Source: DATMBL01 sp050735975 (GTDB lineage Bacteria > Desulfobacterota > Binatia > UBA9968). From it: DNA of 53,376 nt. Each line of letters begins with the position of its first letter. The first letter of the stretch is position 1. Below are positions 35,164-43,593 of the stretch, piece by piece. The stretch lies in assembly GCA_050735975.1 (NCBI GenBank), contig JBOHVS010000341.1, positions 1 to 53,376 on the forward strand, given 5' to 3'. The position numbers and the translations under genes were made by a program. The notes beneath the pieces are model-generated. The model worked only from the letters and a program-made list of their open reading frames with translations, searched no databases and was not told where the DNA came from.

Positions 35164-36105
35164 CTAGCTAATCCCCGCAATCACCTCTTTCGCCATCCAC
35201 TCCATGCGTTCTAACGTTTCGCTTGGGTTGGGGCGGCGCACGTCGAAGATCATGGTATCCACGCCCACTTTTCTATAATTCTGTATATCGGCCGCAATCT
35301 CATCGGCATCGCCGGTAAATCTCCTTCGTTTTCCCGGTGTGATCTGTTTCTCACGATCGAAGAGGGACCCCTTGAGAGCGACTCGTATCGCATGGGGATT
35401 TCTCCCGGCCTTCTCGGCGTAACCCCTGAGTGTGTCCAAGTCTCGTGCCACGTCTTCCGGTTCCAACGGAATCGTCGGAACGCCGCCGATCGGATGCCAG
35501 CCGTCGCCGAGGTCGCCGGCCCGCCGCAGAGCTTGCTTGCTGTGCCCGCCGATCCATATCGGGATTGCAGGTTTTTGCGCCGGCTTCGGCAGAAAGACGA
35601 TATCGGAGAAGGCGCAGTATTTTCCCTTGAAGGATGGCGTTTCGCTCGTCCAAAGTTCCCTGAAAGCATGAATGTATTCGTCGGTGACCCGCCCGCGTTC
35701 CCGATAGGCAGGAGCGCCAAGATTCTCAAACTCTTCTTTCATCCAGCCGGCTCCTAGGCCGACGATCACTCTCCCCCGCGAAAGGACATCGAGCGACGCC
35801 AGCATCTTGGCGGCCACCACCGGATTGCGATACGGCGCGATCATGACACTGGTGATAAACCGGATATGCTCCGTCGCGCCGGCGAGGAACGACATGGTCG
35901 TTATCGTCTCGAGATGGTAGCCGGCGCCGGGATATTTGCCGTCCACCGTGTAAGGATAAGGCACCGATATGTTTGTGGGGACGATGACGTGGTCCGCAAC
36001 CGTAATGCAATAAAAGCCAAGCGCTTCAGCTTGCCGAACGAATCGAATCAAGTCTACTGACTTGACAGCAGGGCTGGAAGCGGGGAGGTGGAGACCGAAC
36101 TCCAT
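35164..36105 (-). CDS. LLM-class flavin/F420-dependent oxidoreductase, copy 1
   Basis: About 313 residues of a luciferase-like TIM barrel. Typical parts are MEFGLHLP at the N terminus, ITVADHVIVP, MIAPYRNPVVAAKMLASLDVLSRGR and the IWIGGHSKQALRRAGDLGDGWHP segment. Such enzymes use F420 or FMN; the GHSKQALRRA wording is common in the F420 group. The frame extends to 36246 but ATG 36105 starts the domain; no clear ribosome site is visible. It follows the cupin gene by 37 bp and the amidohydrolase at 36650 beyond it, forming a three-gene minus-strand set. Confidence 0.85.
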   Translation of the reverse strand: MEFGLHLPASSPAVKSVDLIRFVRQAEALGFYCITVADHVIVPTNISVPYPYTVDGKYPGAGYHLETITTMSFLAGATEHIRFITSVMIAPYRNPVVAAKMLASLDVLSRGRVIVGLGAGWMKEEFENLGAPAYRERGRVTDEYIHAFRELWTSETPSFKGKYCAFSDIVFLPKPAQKPAIPIWIGGHSKQALRRAGDLGDGWHPIGGVPTIPLEPEDVARDLDTLRGYAEKAGRNPHAIRVALKGSLFDREKQITPGKRRRFTGDADEIAADIQNYRKVGVDTMIFDVRRPNPSETLERMEWMAKEVIAGIS

Positions 36106-36142
36106 CTGGATTATGCCGGCTGCAGCACCACGCTCTTCCGCG

Positions 36143-36625
36143 TTATCCGGCCGATTCGGCAAAAAACTTGCCGGGCATCTCGATGGGAGGCAGCGTTTTG
36201 TTCTCGACCGACCCCGACGGGAGCGGTCTGCCGTCGGGACGGACACGCATTTCCTCGCCTCCTTGGGGTTGGCCCTTTACGCCGGCTCCGATGCGCAGCA
36301 GGACTAAATTTCCGGAGCCGGTGTTCAGGTAGCGATAATAGGCGCCCTTGGGGATCATAACGCCCTGATACTGTCTCACCTGCATCTCATTGCCGTTTTC
36401 ATCGAACACGCTCATTTGGCCTTCCAAGACGACAAACGAATGGTCTTCGTCGAGATGAGTGTGAATCTCGTTCTCGCCACCTTCCGCGTTGATCTTTGTA
36501 TGGATCCACATGTTAGAGGTTTCGGCAACGAGTTGTGTTACTCGGCCCTGTTTCATGTAAGGCGTCTTCAACGAGAATACGTGGGCCTTGGGTTGGCCTT
36601 CGATTTTTTTTGCCGTTGATTGCAT
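36143..36625 (-). CDS. single-cupin protein
   Basis: The 160-residue protein has one cupin domain: NEIHTHLDEDHSFVVLEG supplies HxH and an acid or His ligand, and IPKGAYYRYLNTG is the second motif, where the usual His is replaced by Tyr. It may bind one metal ion, or be structural if the last ligand is missing. ATG 36625 has GGAGAT upstream. It lies 24 bp after an amidohydrolase and before an LLM oxidoreductase, so probably acts on or binds an intermediate of that set. Confidence 0.8.
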   Translation of the reverse strand: MQSTAKKIEGQPKAHVFSLKTPYMKQGRVTQLVAETSNMWIHTKINAEGGENEIHTHLDEDHSFVVLEGQMSVFDENGNEMQVRQYQGVMIPKGAYYRYLNTGSGNLVLLRIGAGVKGQPQGGEEMRVRPDGRPLPSGSVENKTLPPIEMPGKFFAESAG

Positions 36626-36649
36626 CAGGATCTCCTCTCCGGGGTGTTT

Positions 36650-37711
36650 TTAAGCGTTGATGCCGGACAATTTGAGATCGTATAACTTCAGGACGTTCTC
36701 GCGCACGACTTTTCTAAACACGTCAGTCGGTAGATGGCCCAGCTCTTCGGCGATTACTTTGCGCGAGTGAGGCCATGTCGATGCCGCATGCGGATAATCA
36801 TTGGACCACATGCAGTTATCAGCCCCCCACCAATCGAGTAGACGACCGCCGGTCGGGTCGCTGAAAAATGTCGCGTAAACCTGCCTGTTGCAATACTCGC
36901 TGGGCAGTTTCTTCATGGCGGGGACGGGCGCGCGCGGCGAATGCCGAATGAAGTACTTGTCCCATTCATGAATGTGGAACGGCATCCAGGCAATTTCGTT
37001 TTCCACGTAAACGAAGTCGAGGCGAGGGAATCGCTCCATGACGCCGCTGAAAACCAGGTCAAACAGCGAGTTGGCGGCATCATAAACTTTCGTATTGACA
37101 GTGGCGCGGTAAACATCGAGCCCCTTCCGCTCGAAGCGGCTGTAGTTGAAGCCGGTAAGGATGTGAAGGTTGACCGGCATGTTTAACTCCTGGGCCGCTT
37201 CCCAGAACGGATCGTAGTAGTCGCTGGTAAACGGCAGATGCTCGGGCGGAACTTGCCAGATAAGGCATCCCACCAACCCTTCTTTTTTGCACCGCTCGAG
37301 CTCCTTGATAGCAGTCTTGATATTATAAAGAGAAATCATCGGGATGCCCACCAGCCGGTTCGGGTGGACCTTGCAGTAATCGATCAACCAGTCGTTGGCG
37401 ATCTTGAAGCAGGCCTCTTGAAGCTCGGCGTCCTCGAGTGCGAACAAGCGAAGTCCCAGGGTCGGATAAAGCACTTCGGCGGAAACGCCGTCGACTTCCA
37501 TCTCTTCGATGCGGGCCCGCGGGTCCCAGCCGCCGGATTTTTCGCCTGGAGATCTCCGGGGTGGATATTTAGGGTATTTGTCTTTCAACGATGCGGGGAG
37601 ATTCTTCACCCAGAGATCATCGGGCTCCATGATGTGCGAATCTGCCGAGACGATAATCTCATCCGCAAAATCAGCCGCTGTCTTACGCGCCACTGCCGGT
37701 TGTGCGCTCAT
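36650..37711 (-). CDS. amidohydrolase_2 family metal-dependent hydrolase or decarboxylase, copy 3
   Basis: The 353-residue protein begins, after a short leader, with VSADSHIMEPDDLW and has NMPVNLHILTGF and WSNDYPHAASTWPHS, the full metal and catalytic Asp pattern of the family. It closely resembles copy 2 (32146-33312) along its length. ATG 37711 has GGGAGGAA about 9 nt upstream. It leads the set amidohydrolase - cupin - LLM oxidoreductase. Decarboxylation or hydrolysis of an aromatic or ring-opened acid is likely from the family, the substrate is not known. Confidence 0.88.
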   Translation of the reverse strand: MSAQPAVARKTAADFADEIIVSADSHIMEPDDLWVKNLPASLKDKYPKYPPRRSPGEKSGGWDPRARIEEMEVDGVSAEVLYPTLGLRLFALEDAELQEACFKIANDWLIDYCKVHPNRLVGIPMISLYNIKTAIKELERCKKEGLVGCLIWQVPPEHLPFTSDYYDPFWEAAQELNMPVNLHILTGFNYSRFERKGLDVYRATVNTKVYDAANSLFDLVFSGVMERFPRLDFVYVENEIAWMPFHIHEWDKYFIRHSPRAPVPAMKKLPSEYCNRQVYATFFSDPTGGRLLDWWGADNCMWSNDYPHAASTWPHSRKVIAEELGHLPTDVFRKVVRENVLKLYDLKLSGINA

Positions 37712-37927
37712 CGTATATATTCCTCCCTTGAAGTATTTATCTCATTTACCTGTTTTTATGCTTTTTTTGCATTGATGTCTAGCCCGGAAGAAGAGGGCAG
37801 AGCCGCGACTCCCGGTCATGTTTCTACGTTCGACGATACTTTGCGTCCAATAAAGAATTGCAAGAACGTCTTCCCGCTTGATGGACATTGCCGGAACCTT
37901 GGGTTATTCAAATTTATAGGCACGCTT

Positions 37928-38986
37928 ATGAATTCGGCAAGAATAAAGCATCGAATAGCGCTGGTCGCTTTTTTAACTATCGCAGCCGCAACCGCATGGG
38001 CTGGAGAGGCGCAAAACGCCTTCGATGACGGTGTCAAATACCAGCGCGCCGGCAAATACAAGGAAGCGATCAGCGCCTACAACCGGGCGATTAAGGCCGA
38101 TCCGCAGGCGGCCGAACCTTACGTCGGCCGGGGCAGCTCCTTCGCAAAGCTTGGCGAGAGCGAGCGCGCGATAAAGGATTATAACGAAGCCATCAAGCTC
38201 AACCCGAAACTTGCCGACGCCTATTTCAATCGCGGCAACCTATACGATGATCTCAAACAGCACGGGAGTGCCATCAAAGATTATGACGCGGCGTTGAAGC
38301 TTAATCCAAAGCTCCACGAAGCTTATAATAACCGGGGCCTGACCTATTACCAGCTCGGTCAAACCGAACGCGCCATAAAAGATTACGACGAAGCGATCAA
38401 ACTCAATCCAAAGTTCGCCGCCGGCTATTTCAACCGCGGCAACGCCTACTTCGTGCAAAGGCAATTCGAGCGCGCGATCAAAAATTACGACGAAGTGATC
38501 AAGCAGAACCCGAAGGCTGCCAGGGGATACTTCCAAAGGGCAAACGCAAACTACGGGCTAAACCGGTTCGAAAAAGCGATTGAGGACTTTAACCGGGCGC
38601 AGAAGCTGGATCCCAACAATCCGGAGATTTATTACGGGCGGGGGCTTTCTCAGCGGCGCCTGGGAAATCATGAGCGGGCCGTTGCGGACTATTCGGAGTC
38701 AATCAAACTGGACCCTGAATTTACCGAGGCCTACAACAATCGCGCCAACGCATACTCTCTGATAGGTAACTACGGTCAGGCGCTGAAGGATTACGACCAG
38801 GCGATCAAGCTCGATCCGAAGAACGCGCGTGTTTACGCGAACCGGGGCGCGGTGAAGCTGCGTCAAGGCAAGGCTGACGAAGCACGACGGGACTTCAAAA
38901 AAGCGGTGGAGCTGGATCCCTCACTTAAGGAAAAGCTAGACTCGCTCACAAGCGACTCAAAGGCGGCTCCCGCCACGAAGCGTTAA
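37928..38986 (+). CDS. secreted tetratricopeptide repeat (TPR) protein 1
   Basis: About 352 residues: a signal peptide (cleavage probably after TAWA, near residue 25) followed by nine TPR units of 34 residues, each close to the pattern A-x-x-Y-x-x-RG...A-I-x-D-Y-x-x-A-I-K-L-N-P. The repeats fill the whole mature protein, so it is a protein-interaction scaffold in the periplasm or outside. The frame is open far upstream, over an antisense gene, but ATG 37928 begins the signal peptide. It is followed 7 bp later by a paralog. The short spacer shows co-transcription. Confidence 0.85.
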   Translation: MNSARIKHRIALVAFLTIAAATAWAGEAQNAFDDGVKYQRAGKYKEAISAYNRAIKADPQAAEPYVGRGSSFAKLGESERAIKDYNEAIKLNPKLADAYFNRGNLYDDLKQHGSAIKDYDAALKLNPKLHEAYNNRGLTYYQLGQTERAIKDYDEAIKLNPKFAAGYFNRGNAYFVQRQFERAIKNYDEVIKQNPKAARGYFQRANANYGLNRFEKAIEDFNRAQKLDPNNPEIYYGRGLSQRRLGNHERAVADYSESIKLDPEFTEAYNNRANAYSLIGNYGQALKDYDQAIKLDPKNARVYANRGAVKLRQGKADEARRDFKKAVELDPSLKEKLDSLTSDSKAAPATKR

Positions 38987-38993
38987 TCGAACC

Positions 38994-40049
38994 ATGGCTG
39001 TCCTGGCAAAGTTGCCGATTCTGCTGGCGCTCTTCCTCTTCTCGATAGCTCCGGCGGGTCTGTCCGGTCAGGCGGAAAATTTTTTGAACGAAGCTCTGGA
39101 TCTTCACGATGCCGGACAATTGAAAGAGGCCATTCAGGCCTACGATAAGGCGATCAAAGCCAATTCACGGCTCGCTGTGGCCTACTATAATCGCGGCAAC
39201 GCATACTACGATCTCGGTCAAAACCGACAGGCGATCAAAGACTACAGTCAAGCGATTCGTTTGAATCCCAAGGACGCCGAGGCCTATTTCAACCGGGGGA
39301 ACGCGCATCGTCGCCTCAAAAATGACCAACTCGCGCTCGAAGATTATACGGCGGCCATCAAATTAAATCCCGAAGACACCCGAAGTTACGTTAATCGCGG
39401 CAGCATCCACTTCAGCAAAAGCCGCTACGAGTCGGCCGCGAAGGACTTTACCGAAGCGATACGCCTCAGCCCCAAAGATCCGGAGCTGCACTACAACCGC
39501 GGCAACAGCTATCTCACGCTAAATAAGAATGATGCAGCCATTGAAGACTACGATACGGCCCTGAGATTGGATTCCAAGCTTGTCGACGCCTACTACAACC
39601 GGGGCATCGCCTATAGCGATTCGGGTAAGCATGAGCACGCGATCGCAGACTTCAATGAAGTCCTGACCCGTAATCCCAAATCCGGGAACGCCTTCTATAA
39701 TCGAGGACTCTCCAATGCCAAATTGGGCAAGCACGAAGCGGCGATCGAAGATTTTAGCGAGGCGCTGCGCATCAATCCCACCGACGCCGAGGCGAATCAT
39801 AATCGGGGTCTTGCTTACCTGCGAGTCGCCGATTACGGCCGAGCCGCGAGAGACTTTACTGAAGCGATCAGACTGCAGCCGCGCAACGCCGACGCCTATC
39901 TCTACCGCGGAATCGCTCGGGTATATCAAGAGAAAGACAAAGAAGCGGATGCCGATTTCCAAAAAGCTTTCCGGCTCAACCCTGGATCAAAGAAGCGCCT
40001 TCAGCCGCTCATAAACGAAGCAAGGGAGCAGGTGAAGGAAAAACGCTAA
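38994..40049 (+). CDS. secreted tetratricopeptide repeat (TPR) protein 2
   Basis: The 351-residue product has a signal peptide (LPILLALFLFSIAPAGLSG) and nine TPR units of 34 residues, like its upstream neighbour in length and repeat number. The two are clearly a tandem duplication, though their repeats have diverged. Consensus residues (YYNRGNAYYDLGQ, AIKDY) are well kept, so both are probably functional scaffolds. Its start lies 7 bp after the previous stop. The 3' end is followed by short-word repeat DNA (40049-40085). Confidence 0.85.
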   Translation: MAVLAKLPILLALFLFSIAPAGLSGQAENFLNEALDLHDAGQLKEAIQAYDKAIKANSRLAVAYYNRGNAYYDLGQNRQAIKDYSQAIRLNPKDAEAYFNRGNAHRRLKNDQLALEDYTAAIKLNPEDTRSYVNRGSIHFSKSRYESAAKDFTEAIRLSPKDPELHYNRGNSYLTLNKNDAAIEDYDTALRLDSKLVDAYYNRGIAYSDSGKHEHAIADFNEVLTRNPKSGNAFYNRGLSNAKLGKHEAAIEDFSEALRINPTDAEANHNRGLAYLRVADYGRAARDFTEAIRLQPRNADAYLYRGIARVYQEKDKEADADFQKAFRLNPGSKKRLQPLINEAREQVKEKR

Positions 40050-40211
40050 GCGCAAAGCGCAAGGAGCAAGAACTAAGGGAAAGGGTTTTCTGCTCTCTCT
40101 AGCCCGGATATTCACGGACGATGGATAAGCACCGACAGTGTGTTCTTAGCTGAAACAATATGAATAATGCGGGCTAGCTTCTTGTGCGTAGTGGCGAAAG
40201 CCGGTTCTCAT

Positions 40212-41228
40212 ATGAAGATCGACACAGGCCTGCTCCTTCACAATTTGAATGAGATGCCCGCGATTGCTCGAGCCGCCGACGAAATGGGTTTCGACGGACT
40301 CTGGACTTTTGAAACAGCCCACGAAGCCTTTTTGCCGCTCGTGCTGGCCGCCGAACATAGCGAACGCTTAACCTTGGGCACAAGTATCGCTGTCGCCTTC
40401 GCCCGTAGTCCAACGATCTTGGCTCACATCAGCTGGGATTTGGCGCGGTTCTCGAAAGGCCGCTTTATCCTCGGACTGGGGAGTCAGGTCAAGGGTCATA
40501 ACGAACGCCGGTTCGGCGTCGCATGGCAAAGACCGGTGCAAAAGATGCGCGAGACGATTCTTGCCGTCAGAGCTTTATGGGACTGCTGGCAGAATGGAAC
40601 GCGGCTCGATTTTCACGGGCAGTTCTTCAAGCTGACCCTGATGACGCCGTTCTTCAATCCCGGCCCCCACGATTACCCGCACATTCCCATTTACATCGCC
40701 GGCGTCAACCGGCAGATGTGCCAGCTTGCCGGCGAACTTTGTGAAGGTTTTCATGCGCATCCCCTAAACTCGCACCGCTATCTGAAAGAGGTCATTTTGC
40801 CGAATATCGAGACCGGGCTGGCAAAGCGCGGCAGACGGCGAGAAGCAATCGAGCTGTCGAGCGCCATATTTGTGATTCCTACCGATAACGTTGGACAGGC
40901 GAAGCAGCGGGAGAACGAGCTCCGCCAGCAGATCTCGTTCTACGCCAGCACTCCGCCGTATCGGCCCGTTTTCGACCTCCACGGCTGGGGAGAAGCGGCG
41001 GACCAACTCAGGGTGCTGGCGTCGCGCGGCAAATGGGATAAAATGCCCCCGCTAATCACAGAAGAGATGCTCGACACGTTCGCAGTGCGCGCTTCCTGGG
41101 GAAAGCTGCCGGCTGAGGTATTGCAAAGATATGCCGGCTTGCTCGATCGGGTGAGTTACTATTTCCCTTTCTTGCCGGGCCAAGACGAGGACGGCTGGCG
41201 TTTGACGATCGCCGGCTTTAAACCGTAG
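40212..41228 (+). CDS. LLM-class flavin/F420-dependent oxidoreductase, copy 2
   Basis: About 338 residues of luciferase-like monooxygenase fold: MKIDTGLLLHNLNEMPAIARAAD, GLWTFETAHEAFLP, LTLGTSIAVAFARSPTILAH and FILGLGSQVKGHNERRFG. This wording matches the TIGR03617-type F420-dependent group as I recall it. Substrates of these enzymes are mostly unknown. The frame opens at 40167, but ATG 40212 begins the conserved domain. Only distantly similar to the LLM protein at 35164. It stands alone and converges on the racemase-fold gene. Confidence 0.85.
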   Translation: MKIDTGLLLHNLNEMPAIARAADEMGFDGLWTFETAHEAFLPLVLAAEHSERLTLGTSIAVAFARSPTILAHISWDLARFSKGRFILGLGSQVKGHNERRFGVAWQRPVQKMRETILAVRALWDCWQNGTRLDFHGQFFKLTLMTPFFNPGPHDYPHIPIYIAGVNRQMCQLAGELCEGFHAHPLNSHRYLKEVILPNIETGLAKRGRRREAIELSSAIFVIPTDNVGQAKQRENELRQQISFYASTPPYRPVFDLHGWGEAADQLRVLASRGKWDKMPPLITEEMLDTFAVRASWGKLPAEVLQRYAGLLDRVSYYFPFLPGQDEDGWRLTIAGFKP

Positions 41229-41237
41229 TCAGACCTG

Positions 41238-41978
41238 CTAAGTCTTTAGCGGCGGCATCTCAGCCAGTAGCTTTCCGTACCCGGCAACCGGAGTCCGAAA
41301 ACCCAACCGTAACTGTGTCAGCCAGTTGCGCGCCGGCGCCGGGTGAATGACAGGCACGCCCAAAGCCTTCTCGATCAAGTCGATGATATCGAGAGTCTTC
41401 CAGGCGGAACCAAGCATGTAGACCGCATCGGCATCCCGCTGTTGCGAAAACATCCCTTTGATTTCTTCGAAGATCTGCATCGGCGGAATTTTGGGCACGT
41501 CAGCAAACGGCACCTTGAGTCCTTCCATCGACAACACCTCAAAGCCCGCCTCGGTGAAATATCGCGCGAAGACATCGTTCATCTTTTGCGGGAAGTAGCT
41601 CGCGCCGACGAACTTCTTAATGCCGAGCGCTTTCATGGCGTGGACGTGATTCTGTCCCGAAGTAAACATCGGGACGCGGTATTTTTCTTCCCAACCGCTG
41701 ATCATCCGCTGTTCTCCCCCATAGCCCAGAAGCATAAACGGCGGCGCGCCGCTGGGGCGGACCAGGTCGGCCTTCATCTCAACCAATTCAGCAACCTTAG
41801 TCTCATAACCCGGTATTGACGCGGCGAATTCTTCTTCGGTTCCGCGCGTGAAATTCATCGTGAGGCTGATGTGCCGAACGTTAGGCGGCAATCGGTCATC
41901 CAGTTGGGGGTCTCGCGTACCCGGCCGGTTCGTAGGGCTTACGGTTCCAACAACCAGCTCTTTCTGATTTTGATCCAT
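41238..41978 (-). CDS. Asp/Glu racemase superfamily protein (maleate isomerase / arylmalonate decarboxylase-like) without cysteine
   Basis: The 246-residue protein aligns by eye with maleate cis-trans isomerases and arylmalonate decarboxylases: GTVSPTNRPG at the N terminus, the middle GVPMF-like strand, YFPQKMNDVFARYF, and KTLDIIDLIEKALGVPVIHPAPARNW near the end. Family catalysis uses two cysteines, one per half. Here the protein contains no Cys at all: the positions read LVRPSGAPPF and YMLGSAWKTL. It may use another residue, be a decarboxylase with altered chemistry, or be inactive. It converges on the LLM gene, with a 9-bp gap. Confidence 0.75.
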   Translation of the reverse strand: MDQNQKELVVGTVSPTNRPGTRDPQLDDRLPPNVRHISLTMNFTRGTEEEFAASIPGYETKVAELVEMKADLVRPSGAPPFMLLGYGGEQRMISGWEEKYRVPMFTSGQNHVHAMKALGIKKFVGASYFPQKMNDVFARYFTEAGFEVLSMEGLKVPFADVPKIPPMQIFEEIKGMFSQQRDADAVYMLGSAWKTLDIIDLIEKALGVPVIHPAPARNWLTQLRLGFRTPVAGYGKLLAEMPPLKT

Positions 41979-42124
41979 GTCACTCTCCTATAGTTGTACA
42001 GAAGTTCAATCAGTTCCAATCAAACGGTCCAATCTGTTTCAACGACGATCGAATTTCGGCTTTCGACAATCGCATCTGTTGCCACGCGCCGAGGGAAAGG
42101 TCTATAAGCCTGTAGGACGCCCTC

Positions 42125-42604
42125 TTGTACAAGATCAACAAAATTCTCGCTCCGGTTGACCTCTCGAACCTTTCCAAGTTAGGCGCCCGGTACGCCCTGG
42201 AGATCGCCGGCTCGCAGCAAGCTGAAATTATCATTTACAACATCATCACGGTTGAAGAAACCCCGTTTCCTCAAGGCGCCGAAGACTGGGTCGCAAAACA
42301 AACCGAAGTTCCAAAAGTTAAGAGGACTTTAGAGCGCCGAAGAAAGCAGCTGGAACGTTTCGTCGCTGATGAATTCGCCGAACTTGCAAACAACGCCAGG
42401 GTTCGTTTGGAAGTGGAAATTGGCACGCCGTATAAAAAAATTGTTGAGAAAGCGAAGCAGGAAGGTGTGGACATGATCGTCATGTCCACACACGGCCGAA
42501 CCGGCGTCATGCACATGTTAATCGGCAGCGTCACCGAGCGAGTTGTCCGCCGCGCTCCCTGTCCCGTTCTGTCCGTGCCTTCCCGACAGAAAAATAAGAG
42601 CTAA
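42125..42604 (+). CDS. universal stress protein (UspA family), copy 1
   Basis: A complete 159-residue Usp domain: ILAPVDLSNLSKLGARYALEIA at the N terminus, GTPYKKIVEKAKQEGVDMIVMSTHG in the middle, and the ATP-binding GRTGVMHMLIGSVTERV signature followed by PCPVLSVP. The protein probably binds ATP. TTG 42125 is the only suitable start. It lies opposite a second Usp gene at 43009-43452, with a small gene between them, so the pair may respond to the same stress. Relationship to the catabolic genes is unclear. Confidence 0.88.
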   Translation: MYKINKILAPVDLSNLSKLGARYALEIAGSQQAEIIIYNIITVEETPFPQGAEDWVAKQTEVPKVKRTLERRRKQLERFVADEFAELANNARVRLEVEIGTPYKKIVEKAKQEGVDMIVMSTHGRTGVMHMLIGSVTERVVRRAPCPVLSVPSRQKNKS

Positions 42605-42657
42605 AAGTAGCCAGAGCCGGGGCGGTTGCGCGCGGCGTCGGCGGGCATCGCGCCACC

Positions 42658-42906
42658 TCAGTGGCCGTTGGCGCCCCACAGCCTGCCTTCGATCCATAGC
42701 TTGGCTAATTCTAGAGCGTAAGCATCGGCCTGGCGCCGTGAGTCAAAGCTCCCTCTGCGCCGTCCAAAGATCGGTATCTTCTTTGTGATCCCTCCGTGCT
42801 CGATGACCACCGTCGCCCTCGCCACCCAGACTCCGGATCGAAGCTCGTCTGAAGCAAGCTCAATTCTATGCCCTTTATAAGATATTCTTTTCATCTCTCG
42901 TGACAA
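42658..42906 (-). CDS. small conserved hypothetical protein
   Basis: The 82-residue product has a compact beta-rich look: SYKGHRIELASDEL, WVARATVVIEHGG, then FDSRRQADAYALELAKLWIEG. This resembles small one-domain proteins of the type shown as Y-G-x-x-I followed by a C-terminal ArrWID helix, but I know no function. It is wedged between the two Usp genes, 54 bp after the first. A start at ATG 42894 (MKRISYKG) is equally possible. Confidence 0.55.
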   Translation of the reverse strand: MSREMKRISYKGHRIELASDELRSGVWVARATVVIEHGGITKKIPIFGRRRGSFDSRRQADAYALELAKLWIEGRLWGANGH

Positions 42907-43008
42907 TGAGAACTCTGTGATCTTTCAAGCGCCGATATCCCTGCGCTTTAAAGAGTTGGGTCAACCCCTTCGTTGGGGCACGGGATTATCTGCGATTACC
43001 CCGGTCAG

Positions 43009-43452
43009 CTATTTCCGAGCACGGGGTTGGTGGACGGAAAAAACCGGGCAAATGGCGTTGCGCACTACTTCCTCGGTCACGCTTCCCATCAGGATGTGGG
43101 ATAGGCCGGTTCTTCCGTGAGTCGAGATAACGATCAGATCACTCCCTTGTTTTTCGGCCTCGGCTACGATGCTTGCCGCCGGCGACCCCATTTCGACTTT
43201 TTCGTGAACCTCGACCAAGGGCAGAAGATGAAACAAGTTTTTGCTTAAAAACTCCGACAGGGCGCGCTGGTGTTTTTCGATCAGAACGTCGCTCGAAAAA
43301 GCCTTGTAGTTCGAGAGCTCCACTGGATCCGCAACGTGAAAAACGGTCACTTCCGCCCCCCATCCCCTGGCCAATTCAAGCGCGTACTCCAGTCCCAGGC
43401 GAGACAATTCCGAGAGATCCGTGGGCGCGAGAATCTTTTCAATCTTCTTCAT
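43009..43452 (-). CDS. universal stress protein (UspA family), copy 2
   Basis: About 147 residues of Usp fold: KILAPTDLSELSRLGLEYALELARGWG, VFHVADPVEL, MGSPAASIVAEAEKQGSDLIVISTHG and the ATP-site GRTGLSHILMGSVTEEV. The frame extends to 43518, but ATG 43452 has AGGAGG at 6 nt and is clearly the start. It lies convergent with Usp copy 1 across a small gene. ATP binding is expected from the complete motif. Confidence 0.9.
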   Translation of the reverse strand: MKKIEKILAPTDLSELSRLGLEYALELARGWGAEVTVFHVADPVELSNYKAFSSDVLIEKHQRALSEFLSKNLFHLLPLVEVHEKVEMGSPAASIVAEAEKQGSDLIVISTHGRTGLSHILMGSVTEEVVRNAICPVFSVHQPRARK

Positions 43453-43593
43453 AAAACCTCCTGAGAACCCGCTGCACAACGGGGAAGCGCTGATCCAAGT
43501 GTTTATCATAACCTGCAACGGTTCGGTATCCGTGGTTCATACCCGGGCCGAGCTGCCGCCGCGTCTCACTTTTGCCGACTTCAATGCGGCATA

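Noticed and set aside
37238..37927. Long N-terminal extension of TPR protein 1
   Set aside because: The open frame runs antisense through the amidohydrolase at 36650-37711; the signal peptide at ATG 37928 marks the true start.
38060..40010. Regular 102-base DNA repeats
   Set aside because: They are the coding repeats of the two TPR proteins, not a CRISPR or satellite array.
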